The notes: generated from the sequence alone by a model not told the origin. Shown: positions 9,201-16,937, counted from the first letter of the stretch. The stretch is DNA of 64,000 nt from Aldehydirespirator sp965204875 (GCA_965204875.1 OZ242020.1:2108001-2172000); one strand, 5' to 3'. Translations and numbers: made by a program.

Positions 9201-9850
9201 TAGACGCCGCCGCGCGGGTGGATCAGCTGTGCGCGGAGCTGGAGTTGATGGGCCCGGTCAACCCGCTGGCGCTGGCCGAGTTCGACGAGCTGACCGAGCG
9301 CCACGACCTGCTGCGCGGCCAGCTGGAGGACGTTCGCGCCGCCAGGCGGGACCTGAACCGCGTGATCCGCTCGATCAACGGCGAGATCCGCTCGGTGCTC
9401 TCGGCGGCCCTCGTCGATGTGGCGTCCAACTTCGAGCTGCTGTTCGAGGCTCTGTTCCCCGGCGGCGAGGGCCGGCTGACGCTGACCGACCCGGAGGACC
9501 TTCTCAACACGGGCATAGAGGTCTCGGCCAAGCCGTCGGGCAAGAACGTCAAGCGGCTGTCGCTGCTGTCGGGCGGCGAGCGGACGCTGGCCGCGCTGGC
9601 CTTCCTGTTCGCCGTGTTCCGCAGCAGGCCGTCGCCGTTCTACCTCCTGGACGAGGTGGAGGCGGCTCTCGACGATGTCAACCTGAACCGCTTTCTCAAG
9701 CTGGTGGACGAGTTCCGCGCCGATGCCCAGCTGCTCATCGTCACGCATCAGAAGCGCACCATGGAGGCTGCCGACTGCCTGCACGGCGTGTCCATGAAGC
9801 CCGGCGGCTCCTCGGTGGTCGTGTCCGAACGCGTCTCCGAGGCCGCCTAG
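6203..9850 (+). CDS. smc: Chromosome segregation protein SMC
   Basis: This ATPase organises and segregates the chromosome as an SMC-ScpAB complex. The N-terminal head has Walker A GPNGSGKSN and a Q-loop region; two long coiled coils flank a hinge (about 7720-8310). The C-terminal head has the signature LSGGERTLAALAFLF and Walker B YLLDEVEAALDD. GTG 6203 gives the family N-terminus VHLKTLALKGFKSF; an upstream start at 6161 would add 14 unusual residues. The hinge carries an unusual low-complexity insertion of roughly 70-80 residues that begins with a duplicated LEGVAPAE. Length is 1215 aa, normal for the family. The gene follows the mutM position, as expected. Confidence 0.93.
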   Translation: MHLKTLALKGFKSFAEPSSIHLEPGVTAVVGPNGSGKSNVVDAVAWVLGAQAPSSVRSARMEDVIFAGTDRKQALGRAEVSLTIDNSDGALPVALSEVRITRTLFRGGESSYQMNGSPCRLLDIVELLSDTGVGRLQHTIVSQSQIDSVLNARPEERREVIEEAAGTLKYRKRRERAERRLAATDGDLVRIGDLVREVRRQLRPLQRQAEAARRHAGLVDELRTLRIELAAQEIDGLRGQLREHRERAEARAEMQGALRRELQELNGSAARSEQRLAGHGVQDWSEQLARTEGLRARAGGLAAVVGERLRSIERERAALVDNDLVASLSAEVEHCRQEIDAVSASQAEQVQAGRSLEALRVALEADRSDFRARWGAWDEESSLPGLRAAEAAEARGERAALASAVDSYESELARLGERLDAASARLASLQQSADLRRRELGRFRSEAQPLRAAVAAARSAQAVASGRHEAAAERLAGIEADLRHWTSRREALCMAAEARDPPVPDAAGAPGVLGALSSLVEIKRGSEAAFAAAVEDAASAVVVRDAAAARRLLASLEASDAATAVIVLEGVAPAESDTLLPLDAMPRSQLEGVAPAEDDAPRHGSGAATGGPTRPGDRSRSAGDAGSTTSGAATTGSTPLRGRVRSPDPDVERLLDSLLAGVVVVDAGWRDAVGLAVSDPGLVIVTVAGDRFSRRGWRLGVPAAAGVRAALIEADERACAAEAARDGAAAELEQARGALSEHQAHLEALGERLAGAERGADTAAEALERAEADRRDLDMASGAVRDHLAETAQRLERSRRRLGEIDARLPELEAAEASDRARAQQAAQARAEIDRRSADLTARASAQSMRDTGLAQHRELLERRLAEVAGRLARHEAASAATEDRLAGLERRRVILEGLSDALAARTVVLDAALERLRTLRRRHSEQARLLVAQLDDLRRRCAATEARLEELRAAASVDDVEEARLRTLLQGVVERLRDDHGLSPSQARRQEATQLPEGLDAAARVDQLCAELELMGPVNPLALAEFDELTERHDLLRGQLEDVRAARRDLNRVIRSINGEIRSVLSAALVDVASNFELLFEALFPGGEGRLTLTDPEDLLNTGIEVSAKPSGKNVKRLSLLSGGERTLAALAFLFAVFRSRPSPFYLLDEVEAALDDVNLNRFLKLVDEFRADAQLLIVTHQKRTMEAADCLHGVSMKPGGSSVVVSERVSEAA
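7904..7993 (+). repeat. Direct duplication inside the SMC hinge
   Basis: A 24-bp sequence at 7904-7927 (starting CTCGAGGGGGTCGCG) is repeated exactly at 7970-7993, an offset of 66 bp, so the frame is kept and LEGVAPAE occurs twice. A Gly/Ala/Thr/Ser-rich stretch follows up to about 8150. It belongs to the set of locus-specific short duplications seen throughout this window. Confidence 0.85.
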
Positions 9851-9928
9851 CAGCGGGTGTGACCCGTAGCTTCGCTCTCATACTTCTCTAGCCTCAGAAG
9901 TGCTAGACGTTCCAGCGTCTGTCGAGCC

Positions 9929-11365
9929 ATGACTGTTCCCGGATCCTTCCCCAACAGCGACCGTGACGGCGGCGGACCCGTCGAGTCCGCCGCCCCGCCG
10001 CCGAGTGCGGTCCTGCGGCCCGCCGAGAACCGGCTCGTCACCGAGTCCGCCGATGCGCGGTCGAACCGTCCCGGGCGCAGTCCCGCTGCCGGCGGCCGCA
10101 AGCGCTACCGCAGGCGGGTCGCGGCGGCTGCGGCCATCGCCTTGGCAGCGGTGGTCGCGGGCTACGCAGCAGGGCTGGCGAACTCCGCCGACTCGACCGG
10201 TGCGAGCCCTGGGCCGGGGCTGCGGCTGCTGGAACCCGGCTCAGACGGCGACGGCCTGAGCGCGGCCCGCTCCGAGACGGCCTCCGGCGGCGCCGGCGGG
10301 CTGCCTGGCGGCGAGGAGGGCGAGGAGGAGGAGGCGTCGCTGCAGCCTTCGGGCATCGCAACCGATGCGCCCTCGGGCGCGGGCGAGCCGCAGCGCGATC
10401 CGAACGCGTCCGACCGAACCGGCTCAGCCGACCCGTCCGACCCCCCGGGCCCGATCGCGCCCTCCGCGGGCGAGGTCGATCCGGTGGTGGCCGTGGCGGA
10501 GATACTGGCCCCCTCGGTGGTGCGGATCGAGGTCGGTTCCGGGTTCAGCCAGGGTGTCGGCTCCGGCATCGCCTGGGACGCCGAGAACGGCTACATCGTC
10601 ACCAACCACCACGTTGTCGAGGGGGTCGAGCAGGTCACCGTGTGGCTGGCCGACGGCACCCGCGTGGACGGCGAGGTGGTCGGCGGGTCGCCGGCGCACG
10701 ACGTCGCCGTCGTCCGGGTCGATCCCAGCGAGGCGAAGCTGGTGGCCGCCACCTTCGCCGGTGGCTCCTCGGTTCGCATCGGGCAGCTCGCCGTGGCCAT
10801 CGGCAGCCCGTTCGGCCTCACGGGCACGGTCACCGCCGGGATCGTCAGCGCGGTGCGCATCCAGGTCGTCACCAGGATGGACCCCGACAACCCGGTGCCG
10901 ATGGAGATGATCCAGACCGACGCCGCCATCAACAGCGGCAACTCGGGGGGCGCCCTGGCCGACTCCCAGGGCCGGGTGATCGGCATGAACACCTACATCC
11001 AGACCACCTCCGGCGGCAACATAGGCCTCGGCTTCGCGGTTCCCAGCGACACCGTCGAGCTGATCGCCGCCCGGGTCATCAACGGCGAGTCGCTGGAGCT
11101 CGGCTACGTCGGCATCTCCAGCACCGCAGGCGATACCGACGTCCAGGGTGTCCTGGTGGCCGAGGTGGTGGAGGGCTCGCCGGCCGCCGAGGCGGGCCTG
11201 GAGGCGGGCGACGTGATCCTCTCCCTCGACGGCAGGCCGATACAGGACATGGCCGAGCTGTCCGCGGCGGTGAAGCTGCGCATGCCCGGCGAGGCGGTCG
11301 AGCTGACCATGAGGCGCGGCGAGGACACCTACGTCGCCACCGTGGTGCTCGGCACCTGGGAGTAG
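9929..11365 (+). CDS. Membrane-anchored HtrA/DegP-like serine protease with PDZ domain
   Basis: Domains in order: cytoplasmic basic N-terminus, one transmembrane helix (about residues 64-86), a low-complexity Glu/Ser/Pro linker, a trypsin-like domain (about 185-375) and one PDZ domain (about 388-475). The catalytic triad is visible: His228 in TNHHVV, Asp258 in AHDVAVV and Ser339 in NSGNSGGAL. The PDZ ends GDVILSLDGRPIQ. The family degrades or refolds misfolded exported proteins, so the active domain should face outward. It stands between smc and ftsY, where it is not part of the conserved set, and is separated from ftsY by 161 bases. Length is 478 aa from ATG 9929. Confidence 0.9.
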   Translation: MTVPGSFPNSDRDGGGPVESAAPPPSAVLRPAENRLVTESADARSNRPGRSPAAGGRKRYRRRVAAAAAIALAAVVAGYAAGLANSADSTGASPGPGLRLLEPGSDGDGLSAARSETASGGAGGLPGGEEGEEEEASLQPSGIATDAPSGAGEPQRDPNASDRTGSADPSDPPGPIAPSAGEVDPVVAVAEILAPSVVRIEVGSGFSQGVGSGIAWDAENGYIVTNHHVVEGVEQVTVWLADGTRVDGEVVGGSPAHDVAVVRVDPSEAKLVAATFAGGSSVRIGQLAVAIGSPFGLTGTVTAGIVSAVRIQVVTRMDPDNPVPMEMIQTDAAINSGNSGGALADSQGRVIGMNTYIQTTSGGNIGLGFAVPSDTVELIAARVINGESLELGYVGISSTAGDTDVQGVLVAEVVEGSPAAEAGLEAGDVILSLDGRPIQDMAELSAAVKLRMPGEAVELTMRRGEDTYVATVVLGTWE

Positions 11366-11511
11366 CAGGGCTCGCCCGTCTCAGCGGTGCGCCGAGCCGG
11401 CCATGGTGCACGGCGAGCGGCACGCCGGGCCGGCTCTGGACCCGCACCCCCTCAGCCGCTCGGCACGTTGGGAGTGGCCGAAACCGCACCGGCTCGGCGG
11501 CCTTCCAACGG

Positions 11512-11517
11512 TAGGAT
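11512..11517 (+). promoter_or_regulatory. Candidate -10 (TAGGAT) for ftsY, short leader
   Basis: TAGGAT lies 9 bases before the ftsY ATG at 11527, and no Shine-Dalgarno sequence lies between. The same hexamer lies 7 bases before the xerC start and upstream of the SDR gene; TATGAT precedes the vapB-type gene by 6 bases. That spacing fits leaderless or near-leaderless transcripts, which are common in actinobacteria. Confidence 0.45.
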
Positions 11518-11526
11518 CGCCGCCCG

Positions 11527-12687
11527 ATGTCGTCGCTACTCGTGGTTGCGGTCCTGCTGGTGCTGGCCGCGGCGGCGGTCGTGGCGGTGCTGCTGTATCT
11601 CAGGCGGCGGCGCCGGCCGGGCGCCTCCGGCAGCGCGGCGCGCTCGACGCAGCTCGTGGCCGACCGGGTCGTCGACCGCGTGGCGCAGCGCGCCCCCGAA
11701 GCCGAGTCCGAGCGTGCCTCAGAGCCAAGGCCCGAGCCCGCTCCGGCCCCGGCGCCCGGCGAGACCGTCGCAGCATCCGCCGAAGCTGCGCGCCCGTCGC
11801 TGCGCGACCGGCTGGGCAAGGCGCGCGCCGCATTGGCCGGCTCGCTGGCCTCCGTGCTGGATCGATCGTCGATCTCCGACGACGCCTGGGACACCGTCAC
11901 CGAGGCGCTGATCCGCGCCGATGTCGGCCTGGACGCCAGCACTCGGATCGTGGCGGCCGCGAAGCAGCGGGTCGCGGCCGCCGGCGGGCCGCTGCAGGTC
12001 TCCGAGGCGCTGCGGGCCGAGTTGCTGCAGCGCTTAGGCGGCCATGATCGTTCCCTGGCGCGGCGCGACGACGGGGGCGGGCCGTCGGTGTGGCTGTTCG
12101 TCGGCGTCAACGGCACGGGCAAGACCACGACCATCGGCAAGCTGGCGCAGCGCGAGGCCTCCGGCGGGGCGCGCGTGGTGCTGGCGGCGGGCGACACTTT
12201 CCGCGCCGCGGCCGCGGACCAGCTCGAGACCTGGGCCGAGCGGTCGGGCTCGCACATCGTGCGGGGCGCCGCCGGCGCGGATCCGGCGTCGGTCGTCTAC
12301 GACGCCATCGAGTCCGCCTCGGCGCGCGGCGCCGACCTGGTGCTGGCCGACACGGCCGGGCGGCTCCACACCGAGCGGAACCTCATGTCGGAGCTGGCGA
12401 AGGTGCGGCGGGTCGCCGACAAGGGCGCCGGCGTGGTCACCGAGACGCTGCTGGTGCTCGACGCCACCAGCGGCCAGAACGGCCTGGCGCAGGTGCGGCA
12501 GTTCGCCGAGGCCGCCGACATCACCGGGGTGGTGCTCACCAAGCTGGACGGCTCGGCCAAAGGCGGGATCGTGGTGGCGGCCCAGACGGAGTTGGGGGTG
12601 CCGGTGAAGCTCGTCGGCGTGGGCGAGGGCATAGCCGATCTCGTGACCTTCGACGAGACCGAGTTCATCGATGCGCTCTTCAACTGA
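11527..12687 (+). CDS. ftsY: Signal recognition particle receptor FtsY
   Basis: This SRP-receptor GTPase docks ribosome-nascent chain complexes at the membrane. It has an N-terminal transmembrane helix (about residues 4-24), a basic patch, an acidic Ala/Pro/Glu linker, and the NG domain from about residue 92. G motifs visible are GVNGTGKTTT (about 193-202), DTAGRLHTE and TKLDGSAKGG. The 386 aa length is normal. The next gene is ffh, its partner GTPase, with a tandem-duplicated junction between them. Confidence 0.95.
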   Translation: MSSLLVVAVLLVLAAAAVVAVLLYLRRRRRPGASGSAARSTQLVADRVVDRVAQRAPEAESERASEPRPEPAPAPAPGETVAASAEAARPSLRDRLGKARAALAGSLASVLDRSSISDDAWDTVTEALIRADVGLDASTRIVAAAKQRVAAAGGPLQVSEALRAELLQRLGGHDRSLARRDDGGGPSVWLFVGVNGTGKTTTIGKLAQREASGGARVVLAAGDTFRAAAADQLETWAERSGSHIVRGAAGADPASVVYDAIESASARGADLVLADTAGRLHTERNLMSELAKVRRVADKGAGVVTETLLVLDATSGQNGLAQVRQFAEAADITGVVLTKLDGSAKGGIVVAAQTELGVPVKLVGVGEGIADLVTFDETEFIDALFN

Positions 12688-12823
12688 GGCCGGGCCGATG
12701 TTTGACACGCCGAGCAGCCGCCTAGGCCGAGTCGATGTTCGATACGTTGACCTGTCACCAGGCCGAGCCCATGTTCGACACGCCGAGCAGCCTCTGAGGC
12801 CGGGCTGATGTTCGACACGCTTA
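12687..12823 (+). repeat. Four-copy 36-37 bp tandem repeat ending at the ffh start
   Basis: Four imperfect units each begin AGGCCGRGYCBATG and continue as the first codons of ffh (ATG TTC GAC ACG). Their ATGs are at 12698, 12735, 12771 and 12808, spacings of 37, 36 and 37. Only the last is the real ffh start. The array fills the whole ftsY-ffh gap, beginning at the ftsY stop codon. It looks like repeated duplication of the ffh translation-initiation region. Confidence 0.9.
12698..12808 (+). CDS. 36-aa leader ORF overlapping the ffh start
   Basis: Starting from the first decoy ATG, an open frame of 36 codons begins MFDTPSSRLGRV and ends at a TGA (12806-12808) that shares its last base with the ffh ATG. 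Translation of it could deliver ribosomes to ffh by coupling. It arises from the tandem repeat and has no recognisable function of its own. It may be only a by-product, and no strong ribosome-binding site is seen. Confidence 0.4.
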   Translation: MFDTPSSRLGRVDVRYVDLSPGRAHVRHAEQPLRPG

Positions 12824-14283
12824 CCGGTCGCTTCGAGGCCGTCTTCTCGAAGTTGCGCGGCCGCGGCAGGCTTTCGGCCTCCGACGTCGACGCCGCGCTG
12901 GGCGAGATCCGGGCGGCTCTGCTCGAGGCCGACGTCAACCTGGACGTGGTCGCGAGCCTCACGGCGCGCATCCGCGCCCGGGCCGTGGACGAGGAGCTCT
13001 CGCGGGCGCTCAACCCGGCCCAGCAGGTGGTCAAGATCGTGCTCTCGGAGCTGACCGCCAGCCTCGGCGGCGAGCGCTTGGTGATCACCTACGCACCCAA
13101 GCCGCCGACGGTCGTGCTGCTCGCCGGCTTGCAGGGCTCGGGCAAGACCACCAACGCCGCCAAGCTGGCCCGGTGGTTCCAGCGCCAGGGCCGCAACCCG
13201 CTGCTGGTCGGCGCCGACCTGCAGCGCCCCGCGGCCGTGGAGCAGCTGCGCACTCTCGGCGGTCGTATCGGGGTGCCGGTGTTCAGCGAGCCGACCGACC
13301 CCGTGCGCGTGGCGGCGGCGGCGCTGGCTGAGGCGTCGCGCACTGGGCGTGACGTGGTGATCGTCGACACCGCGGGCCGCCTGGCCGTGGACGCCGAGAT
13401 GATGCAGCAGGCTCGGCTGATATCCGGGGCGGTGCGGCCGCACCTCACCTTCCTGGTCGTGGACGCCATGACGGGCCAGGACGCGGCGAGCACGGCCAAG
13501 ACCTTCCACGACGCGCTGGCGCTCGACGGCGTGATCCTCACGAAGCTCGACGGCGACGCCCGCGGCGGCGCGGCGCTGTCGGTGAGCGAGGTCGTGGGCC
13601 GGCCTATCGCCTTCGCTTCGACCGGGGAGAAGGTCGAGGACTTCGAGCCGTTCCATCCCGACCGCCTCGCCAGCCGGATCCTGGGCATGGGCGACGTGGA
13701 GACGCTCATCGACAAGGCCGAATCGGCGTTCGAGGCCGACGAGGACGAGCAGGCGGCGTCGCGCCTGCTGGAGGGAACCTTCACCTTCGACGACTTCCTT
13801 TCCACGATGCAGCAGGTGCTCAAGATGGGCAATCTCGGCAGCCTGCTCGGCATGATGCCCGGCGTGCCGCGCGAGCTGCGGAACGCGCAGATCGACGACT
13901 CCCGCATAGGCCGGATCACCGGGATGGTCCACTCGATGACGCCCGCGGAGCGCGTCAGTCCCGACATCATCGACGCCTCACGCCGCCAGCGCATCGCGGC
14001 CGGCGCCGGCTGCAATCCCGCGGAGGTCAAGGCGTTGGTCGAGCAGTTCAAGCAGATGCGAACCGTGATGAAGGGGCTCGGCGGCGCCGGTGCCAAGAAG
14101 CGGCCGGGGTCGTCGCGGGGCCGCTCAGCGGCGGCTGCCGGGCGCGGCTCGCGGTCCCGCGGGAGGAAGGCGGCGTCGCAGCGCAGCGGGGGCCGCACCA
14201 CCCCCAAGGGCCCCCAAGCCGCACCCAAGGTGCCGCTCACCCTTCCAGGGTTGGAAAAGGGTGACTGGCCCGGGTTGAATTGA
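12808..14283 (+). CDS. ffh: Signal recognition particle protein Ffh
   Basis: This SRP54 GTPase binds signal peptides and 4.5S RNA and works with FtsY. The N domain starts MFDTLTGRFE; G motifs are GLQGSGKTT (about residues 107-115), DTAGRLAVD and TKLDGDARGG. The methionine-rich M domain (about 300-430) includes MQQVLKMGNLGSLLGMMPG and the RNA-binding helix SRRQRIAAGAG. A Gly/Ser/Arg/Lys-rich tail of about 60 residues follows. The 491 aa length is normal apart from the tail. Confidence 0.95.
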   Translation: MFDTLTGRFEAVFSKLRGRGRLSASDVDAALGEIRAALLEADVNLDVVASLTARIRARAVDEELSRALNPAQQVVKIVLSELTASLGGERLVITYAPKPPTVVLLAGLQGSGKTTNAAKLARWFQRQGRNPLLVGADLQRPAAVEQLRTLGGRIGVPVFSEPTDPVRVAAAALAEASRTGRDVVIVDTAGRLAVDAEMMQQARLISGAVRPHLTFLVVDAMTGQDAASTAKTFHDALALDGVILTKLDGDARGGAALSVSEVVGRPIAFASTGEKVEDFEPFHPDRLASRILGMGDVETLIDKAESAFEADEDEQAASRLLEGTFTFDDFLSTMQQVLKMGNLGSLLGMMPGVPRELRNAQIDDSRIGRITGMVHSMTPAERVSPDIIDASRRQRIAAGAGCNPAEVKALVEQFKQMRTVMKGLGGAGAKKRPGSSRGRSAAAAGRGSRSRGRKAASQRSGGRTTPKGPQAAPKVPLTLPGLEKGDWPGLN

Positions 14284-14321
14284 ACGTTCACCCTGTCGCC
14301 TAACGGATCCGAGGACACAAC

Positions 14322-14765
14322 GTGGCAGTCAGACTGCGCCTAGTTCGGATGGGCAAGAAGAAGCAGCCCACCTACCGGGTGGTGGCGGCCGATTCCCGCT
14401 CACCTCGGGACGGGCGCTTCCTTGAGATCATCGGTTTCTACGAGCCGCGCCAGGATCCGTCCGTTGTGAGGATCGACAACGAGCGGGCGCTGCACTGGCT
14501 GCGCCACGGCGCCCAGCCCACCGAGAGGGTGGAGAAGCTCCTGCGGATCAGCGGCGCATGGGACACTTTCACCACAGGCGCCACGGCGCCTGCCGCGGTG
14601 CCTGCGGCTGGGATGCCCGCCGCCGCTACACCGACGCCTGCGGCCGCTGCTCCTGTTGCCCCTGCCGCCGCTGCTGTTCCAGTACCGGCCGCCGCGTCTG
14701 CGGTGCCCGCTGCCGCGAACTCCGGTGATGGCGAGAGCAACGGCGATCCGGCATCAGTGGGATGA
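14322..14765 (+). CDS. rpsP: 30S ribosomal protein bS16 with Ala/Pro-rich tail
   Basis: The first 85 residues are canonical bS16 (MAVRLRLVRMGKKKQPTYR, then RDGRFLEIIGFYEPR). A low-complexity Ala/Pro/Val/Thr tail of about 60 residues follows, longer than the family norm but common in actinobacteria. Start is GTG 14322. The stop TGA (14763-14765) overlaps an ATG that starts a duplicated, truncated copy of the khpA 5' end. Confidence 0.95.
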   Translation: MAVRLRLVRMGKKKQPTYRVVAADSRSPRDGRFLEIIGFYEPRQDPSVVRIDNERALHWLRHGAQPTERVEKLLRISGAWDTFTTGATAPAAVPAAGMPAAATPTPAAAAPVAPAAAAVPVPAAASAVPAAANSGDGESNGDPASVG

Positions 14766-14830
14766 GTTGTCCGGCGAGTGATCTGGGGGTGATCCGGCAT
14801 GAGTGGCACGGGCCAATCCTGCATGAGTGA
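14762..14830 (+). repeat. Truncated duplicate of the khpA start (22-codon decoy ORF)
   Basis: ATG 14762 overlaps the rpsP stop in an ATGA arrangement and reads MSCPASDLGV before ending at TGA 14828-14830. The true khpA start at 14823 reads MSDPASDLAP. The copies are offset by 61 bp. The simplest history is an original ATGA-coupled khpA start, duplicated together with its upstream sequence, which left the first copy as a short ORF that now overlaps the real start. Confidence 0.75.
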
Positions 14831-15089
14831 TCCGGCGAGCGATCTGGCACCCGTCGCGCTGGACGTGTGCCAGTTCGTGGTTTCGAGCATCGTTGACGAC
14901 TCCGAGGCCGTGCGGGTCACCGCGACCTCCATCAACGACGACACGGTGCGCCTCGACGTCCGGGTCGCGCCGGGCGAGATGGGCCGGGTGATCGGCAAGC
15001 GGGGCCGGGTGGCCAAGGCCATCCGAACGCTCGTGCGGGCCGCCGGGTCGCGCGACGATGTGGATGTCGAGGTCGAGTTCGTCGACTGA
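14823..15089 (+). CDS. khpA: KH-domain RNA-binding protein KhpA
   Basis: A small single-KH protein of 88 aa with the GxxG loop in RVIGKRGRVAKAIRTL. KhpA binds RNA, usually with KhpB, and is regularly encoded between rpsP and rimM as here. An in-frame ATG at 14799 would add eight residues (MSGTGQSC), but ATG 14823 matches the family N-terminus better. The gene overlaps the upstream decoy ORF and the likely rimM start. Confidence 0.9.
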   Translation: MSDPASDLAPVALDVCQFVVSSIVDDSEAVRVTATSINDDTVRLDVRVAPGEMGRVIGKRGRVAKAIRTLVRAAGSRDDVDVEVEFVD

Positions 15090-15588
15090 CGGCTGCGAGT
15101 CGCACCATCCCGCCGGCGCGGGCCTGCTCGAGGTGGGCCGTGTGGGACGGCCCCACGGACTCGGCGGTGAGGTTGCTGTAACGCTCGTGTCGAACCGGCC
15201 CGAGCGCCTGGCACCGGGTTCTGAGCTGCACACCGAGGCCGGGACGCTGCGCGTGGTCTCGTCGAGGCCCCATCAGCGGCGCTACCTGGTCACGTTCTCC
15301 GGTGTCAGCGACCGGGCCGGGGCGGAGGCCCTGCGCGGTGCCGTCCTTCGTGGCGCCCCGATCCAGGATCCCGGCGAGATGTGGGTCCACGAGCTGATCG
15401 GTGCCGCTGTGGTCGATCAGCTAGGCATCGACCGCGGGCTGGTCGCCGGCGTGCTGGCGAACCCCGGCGGCGATCTGCTCGAGCTGGCGGGCGGCGCTCT
15501 GGTCCCCGTGCGCTTCGTGGTGCGCTGGCTGCCTCGCGAGCTGGTGGAGGTCGAGGTTCCCGCCGGGCTGTTCGAGGCGACCGGGTGA
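15058..15588 (+). CDS. rimM: Ribosome maturation factor RimM
   Basis: RimM helps assemble the 30S head, acting with ribosomal protein uS19. The N-terminal RimM domain starts at LLEVGRVGRPHGLGGEV and the PRC-barrel follows from about residue 105 (MWVHELIGAAVVD) to the end. ATG 15058 lies inside khpA and would add about 23 non-conserved residues; GTG 15133 is closer to the conserved core but would cut into it. The start is therefore uncertain. Its place between khpA and trmD is standard. Confidence 0.9.
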   Translation: MWMSRSSSSTDGCESHHPAGAGLLEVGRVGRPHGLGGEVAVTLVSNRPERLAPGSELHTEAGTLRVVSSRPHQRRYLVTFSGVSDRAGAEALRGAVLRGAPIQDPGEMWVHELIGAAVVDQLGIDRGLVAGVLANPGGDLLELAGGALVPVRFVVRWLPRELVEVEVPAGLFEATG

Positions 15589-15604
15589 TGCGGGGGGCGG
15601 GACC

Positions 15605-16477
15605 GTGAGCTTCAGGATCGACATCTTCACGATCTTCCCCGAGATGGTGCAGACCGCGGCCGGCGCGTCGGTCATCGGGCGCGCCCGCGCCGGCGGTGCC
15701 CTCGACGTCCGCGTGCATGATCTGCGGATGGCTGCGCCGGATCGGCACCGCAGCGTGGACGACGCGCCCTTCGGCGGGGGAGCGGGGATGGTGATGATGC
15801 CCCAGCCCATCTTCGATGCGGTGGAGCAGATCGAGCCCCAGCGACCCCTGTACCTGCTGTCGCCGGCGGGGCAGCGGTTCGACCAGGCCATGGCCTGCGA
15901 GTTGGCCCGCGGCGAGGGGTTCTCGATGCTGTGCGGTCGCTACGAGGGCGTGGACGAGCGGGTCTGCGAACACTTGGTGGACGGCGAGTTGTCCGTCGGC
16001 GACGTGGTGCTGGCCGGCGGCGAGGTGGCCGCGCTGCTCGTTCTTGAGGCGGTGGGCCGGTGCGTGCCCGGCGTGCTCGGCAACGAGGCGTCGGCGGCCG
16101 AGGAGTCCTTCGCGGGCGGGCTGCTGGAGTTCCCGCAATACACCCGCCCCGCGGAATACCGTGGCTGGGCGGTGCCCGAGGTGCTGCGCTCCGGCGACCA
16201 TGGCCGGGTGGCGCGCTGGCGGCTCGCCCAGTCGCTGGCCCGCACCGCGGCCCGCCGCCCCGACCTGATCGCCAAGCGCGGCGGTCTCAGCGACGGCGAG
16301 CGGGAGCTGCTTGCCGAGCACGGTCTCGGCGACGGCGAGCGGGAGCACCCCGGCCACAGCGTCAGCGACGGCGAGCGGAAGCTGCTTGCCGAGCACGGTC
16401 TCAGCGACGGTGGGGGGCGTGTCGCCCTCGGCCTAGACTCGCCCGCCGGCCCAGCCGGTACGATCGATCCGGCCTGA
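15605..16477 (+). CDS. trmD: tRNA (guanine-37-N1)-methyltransferase TrmD with repeat tail
   Basis: TrmD methylates G37 of tRNAs to prevent frameshifting. Family motifs are present: FRIDIFTIFPEM at the start, the knot segments LLSPAGQRFDQ, MLCGRYEGVDERV and SVGDVVLAGGE, and later LEFPQYTRPAEYRG. The start is GTG 15605. The normal protein should end near residue 225. Here about 65 residues are added, carrying four degenerate copies of an SDGERELLAEHGL-type unit encoded by 36-39 bp tandem repeats. The tail is lineage-specific and lies outside the catalytic core. Confidence 0.93.
   Translation: MSFRIDIFTIFPEMVQTAAGASVIGRARAGGALDVRVHDLRMAAPDRHRSVDDAPFGGGAGMVMMPQPIFDAVEQIEPQRPLYLLSPAGQRFDQAMACELARGEGFSMLCGRYEGVDERVCEHLVDGELSVGDVVLAGGEVAALLVLEAVGRCVPGVLGNEASAAEESFAGGLLEFPQYTRPAEYRGWAVPEVLRSGDHGRVARWRLAQSLARTAARRPDLIAKRGGLSDGERELLAEHGLGDGEREHPGHSVSDGERKLLAEHGLSDGGGRVALGLDSPAGPAGTIDPA
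16283..16412 (+). repeat. 36-39 bp tandem repeats in the trmD 3' end
   Basis: Units beginning TCAGCGACGG or TCGGCGACGG occur at 16287, 16326, 16362 and 16401, spacings 39, 36 and 39. Units 1 and 3 are the most alike, giving a 75-bp higher-order period. All spacings are multiples of three, so the reading frame survived. Confidence 0.85.
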
Positions 16478-16577
16478 TCGACTTGGCCGGGTCGGTCTTT
16501 GGCCCGCGATCCAGCCGGACGTGGCTGGTCGGCACGCAAAGGCTCTCGACAGACTCGTGACAGCAGCGGAGGCAGCG

Positions 16578-16925
16578 ATGAACCCCACCGACCTGGTCGA
16601 CGTGCAGAGCCTTCGTGACGACATCCCCCGATTCGCACCCGGTGACACCGTGCGGGTGCATGTGCGCGTGGTCGAGGGCAACCGCGCCCGTATCCAGGTG
16701 TTCGAGGGAGTGGTGATCCGCCGGCAGGGAAGCGGCGTGCGTGAGACTTTCACCGTCCGCAAGGTGAGCTTCGGGGTTGGCGTGGAGCGCACGTTCCCGG
16801 TTCATGCCCCGGTCGTGGATCGCATCGAGAGGGTCACGCAGGGCGACGTGCGCCGGGCCAAGCTCTACTACCTGCGCGACCGGGTGGGCAAGGCCGCAAA
16901 GGTCAAAGTGAAGCGCTATCGCTGA
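16578..16925 (+). CDS. rplS: 50S ribosomal protein bL19
   Basis: Canonical bL19 of 115 aa (FAPGDTVRVHVRVVEG, GVVIRRQGSGVRETFTVRK, then RVGKAAKVKVKRYR at the end). ATG 16578 has GGAGG six bases upstream and gives the family N-terminus; the open frame continues upstream to 16521 without similarity. The trmD-rplS order is conserved. Confidence 0.95.
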   Translation: MNPTDLVDVQSLRDDIPRFAPGDTVRVHVRVVEGNRARIQVFEGVVIRRQGSGVRETFTVRKVSFGVGVERTFPVHAPVVDRIERVTQGDVRRAKLYYLRDRVGKAAKVKVKRYR

Positions 16926-16937
16926 GCGCCCCGCAGG

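Noticed and set aside
12687..12823. CRISPR-like array of about 37-bp units
   Set aside because: There are no spacers. The units are contiguous degenerate copies of the ffh start, and no cas genes are present.
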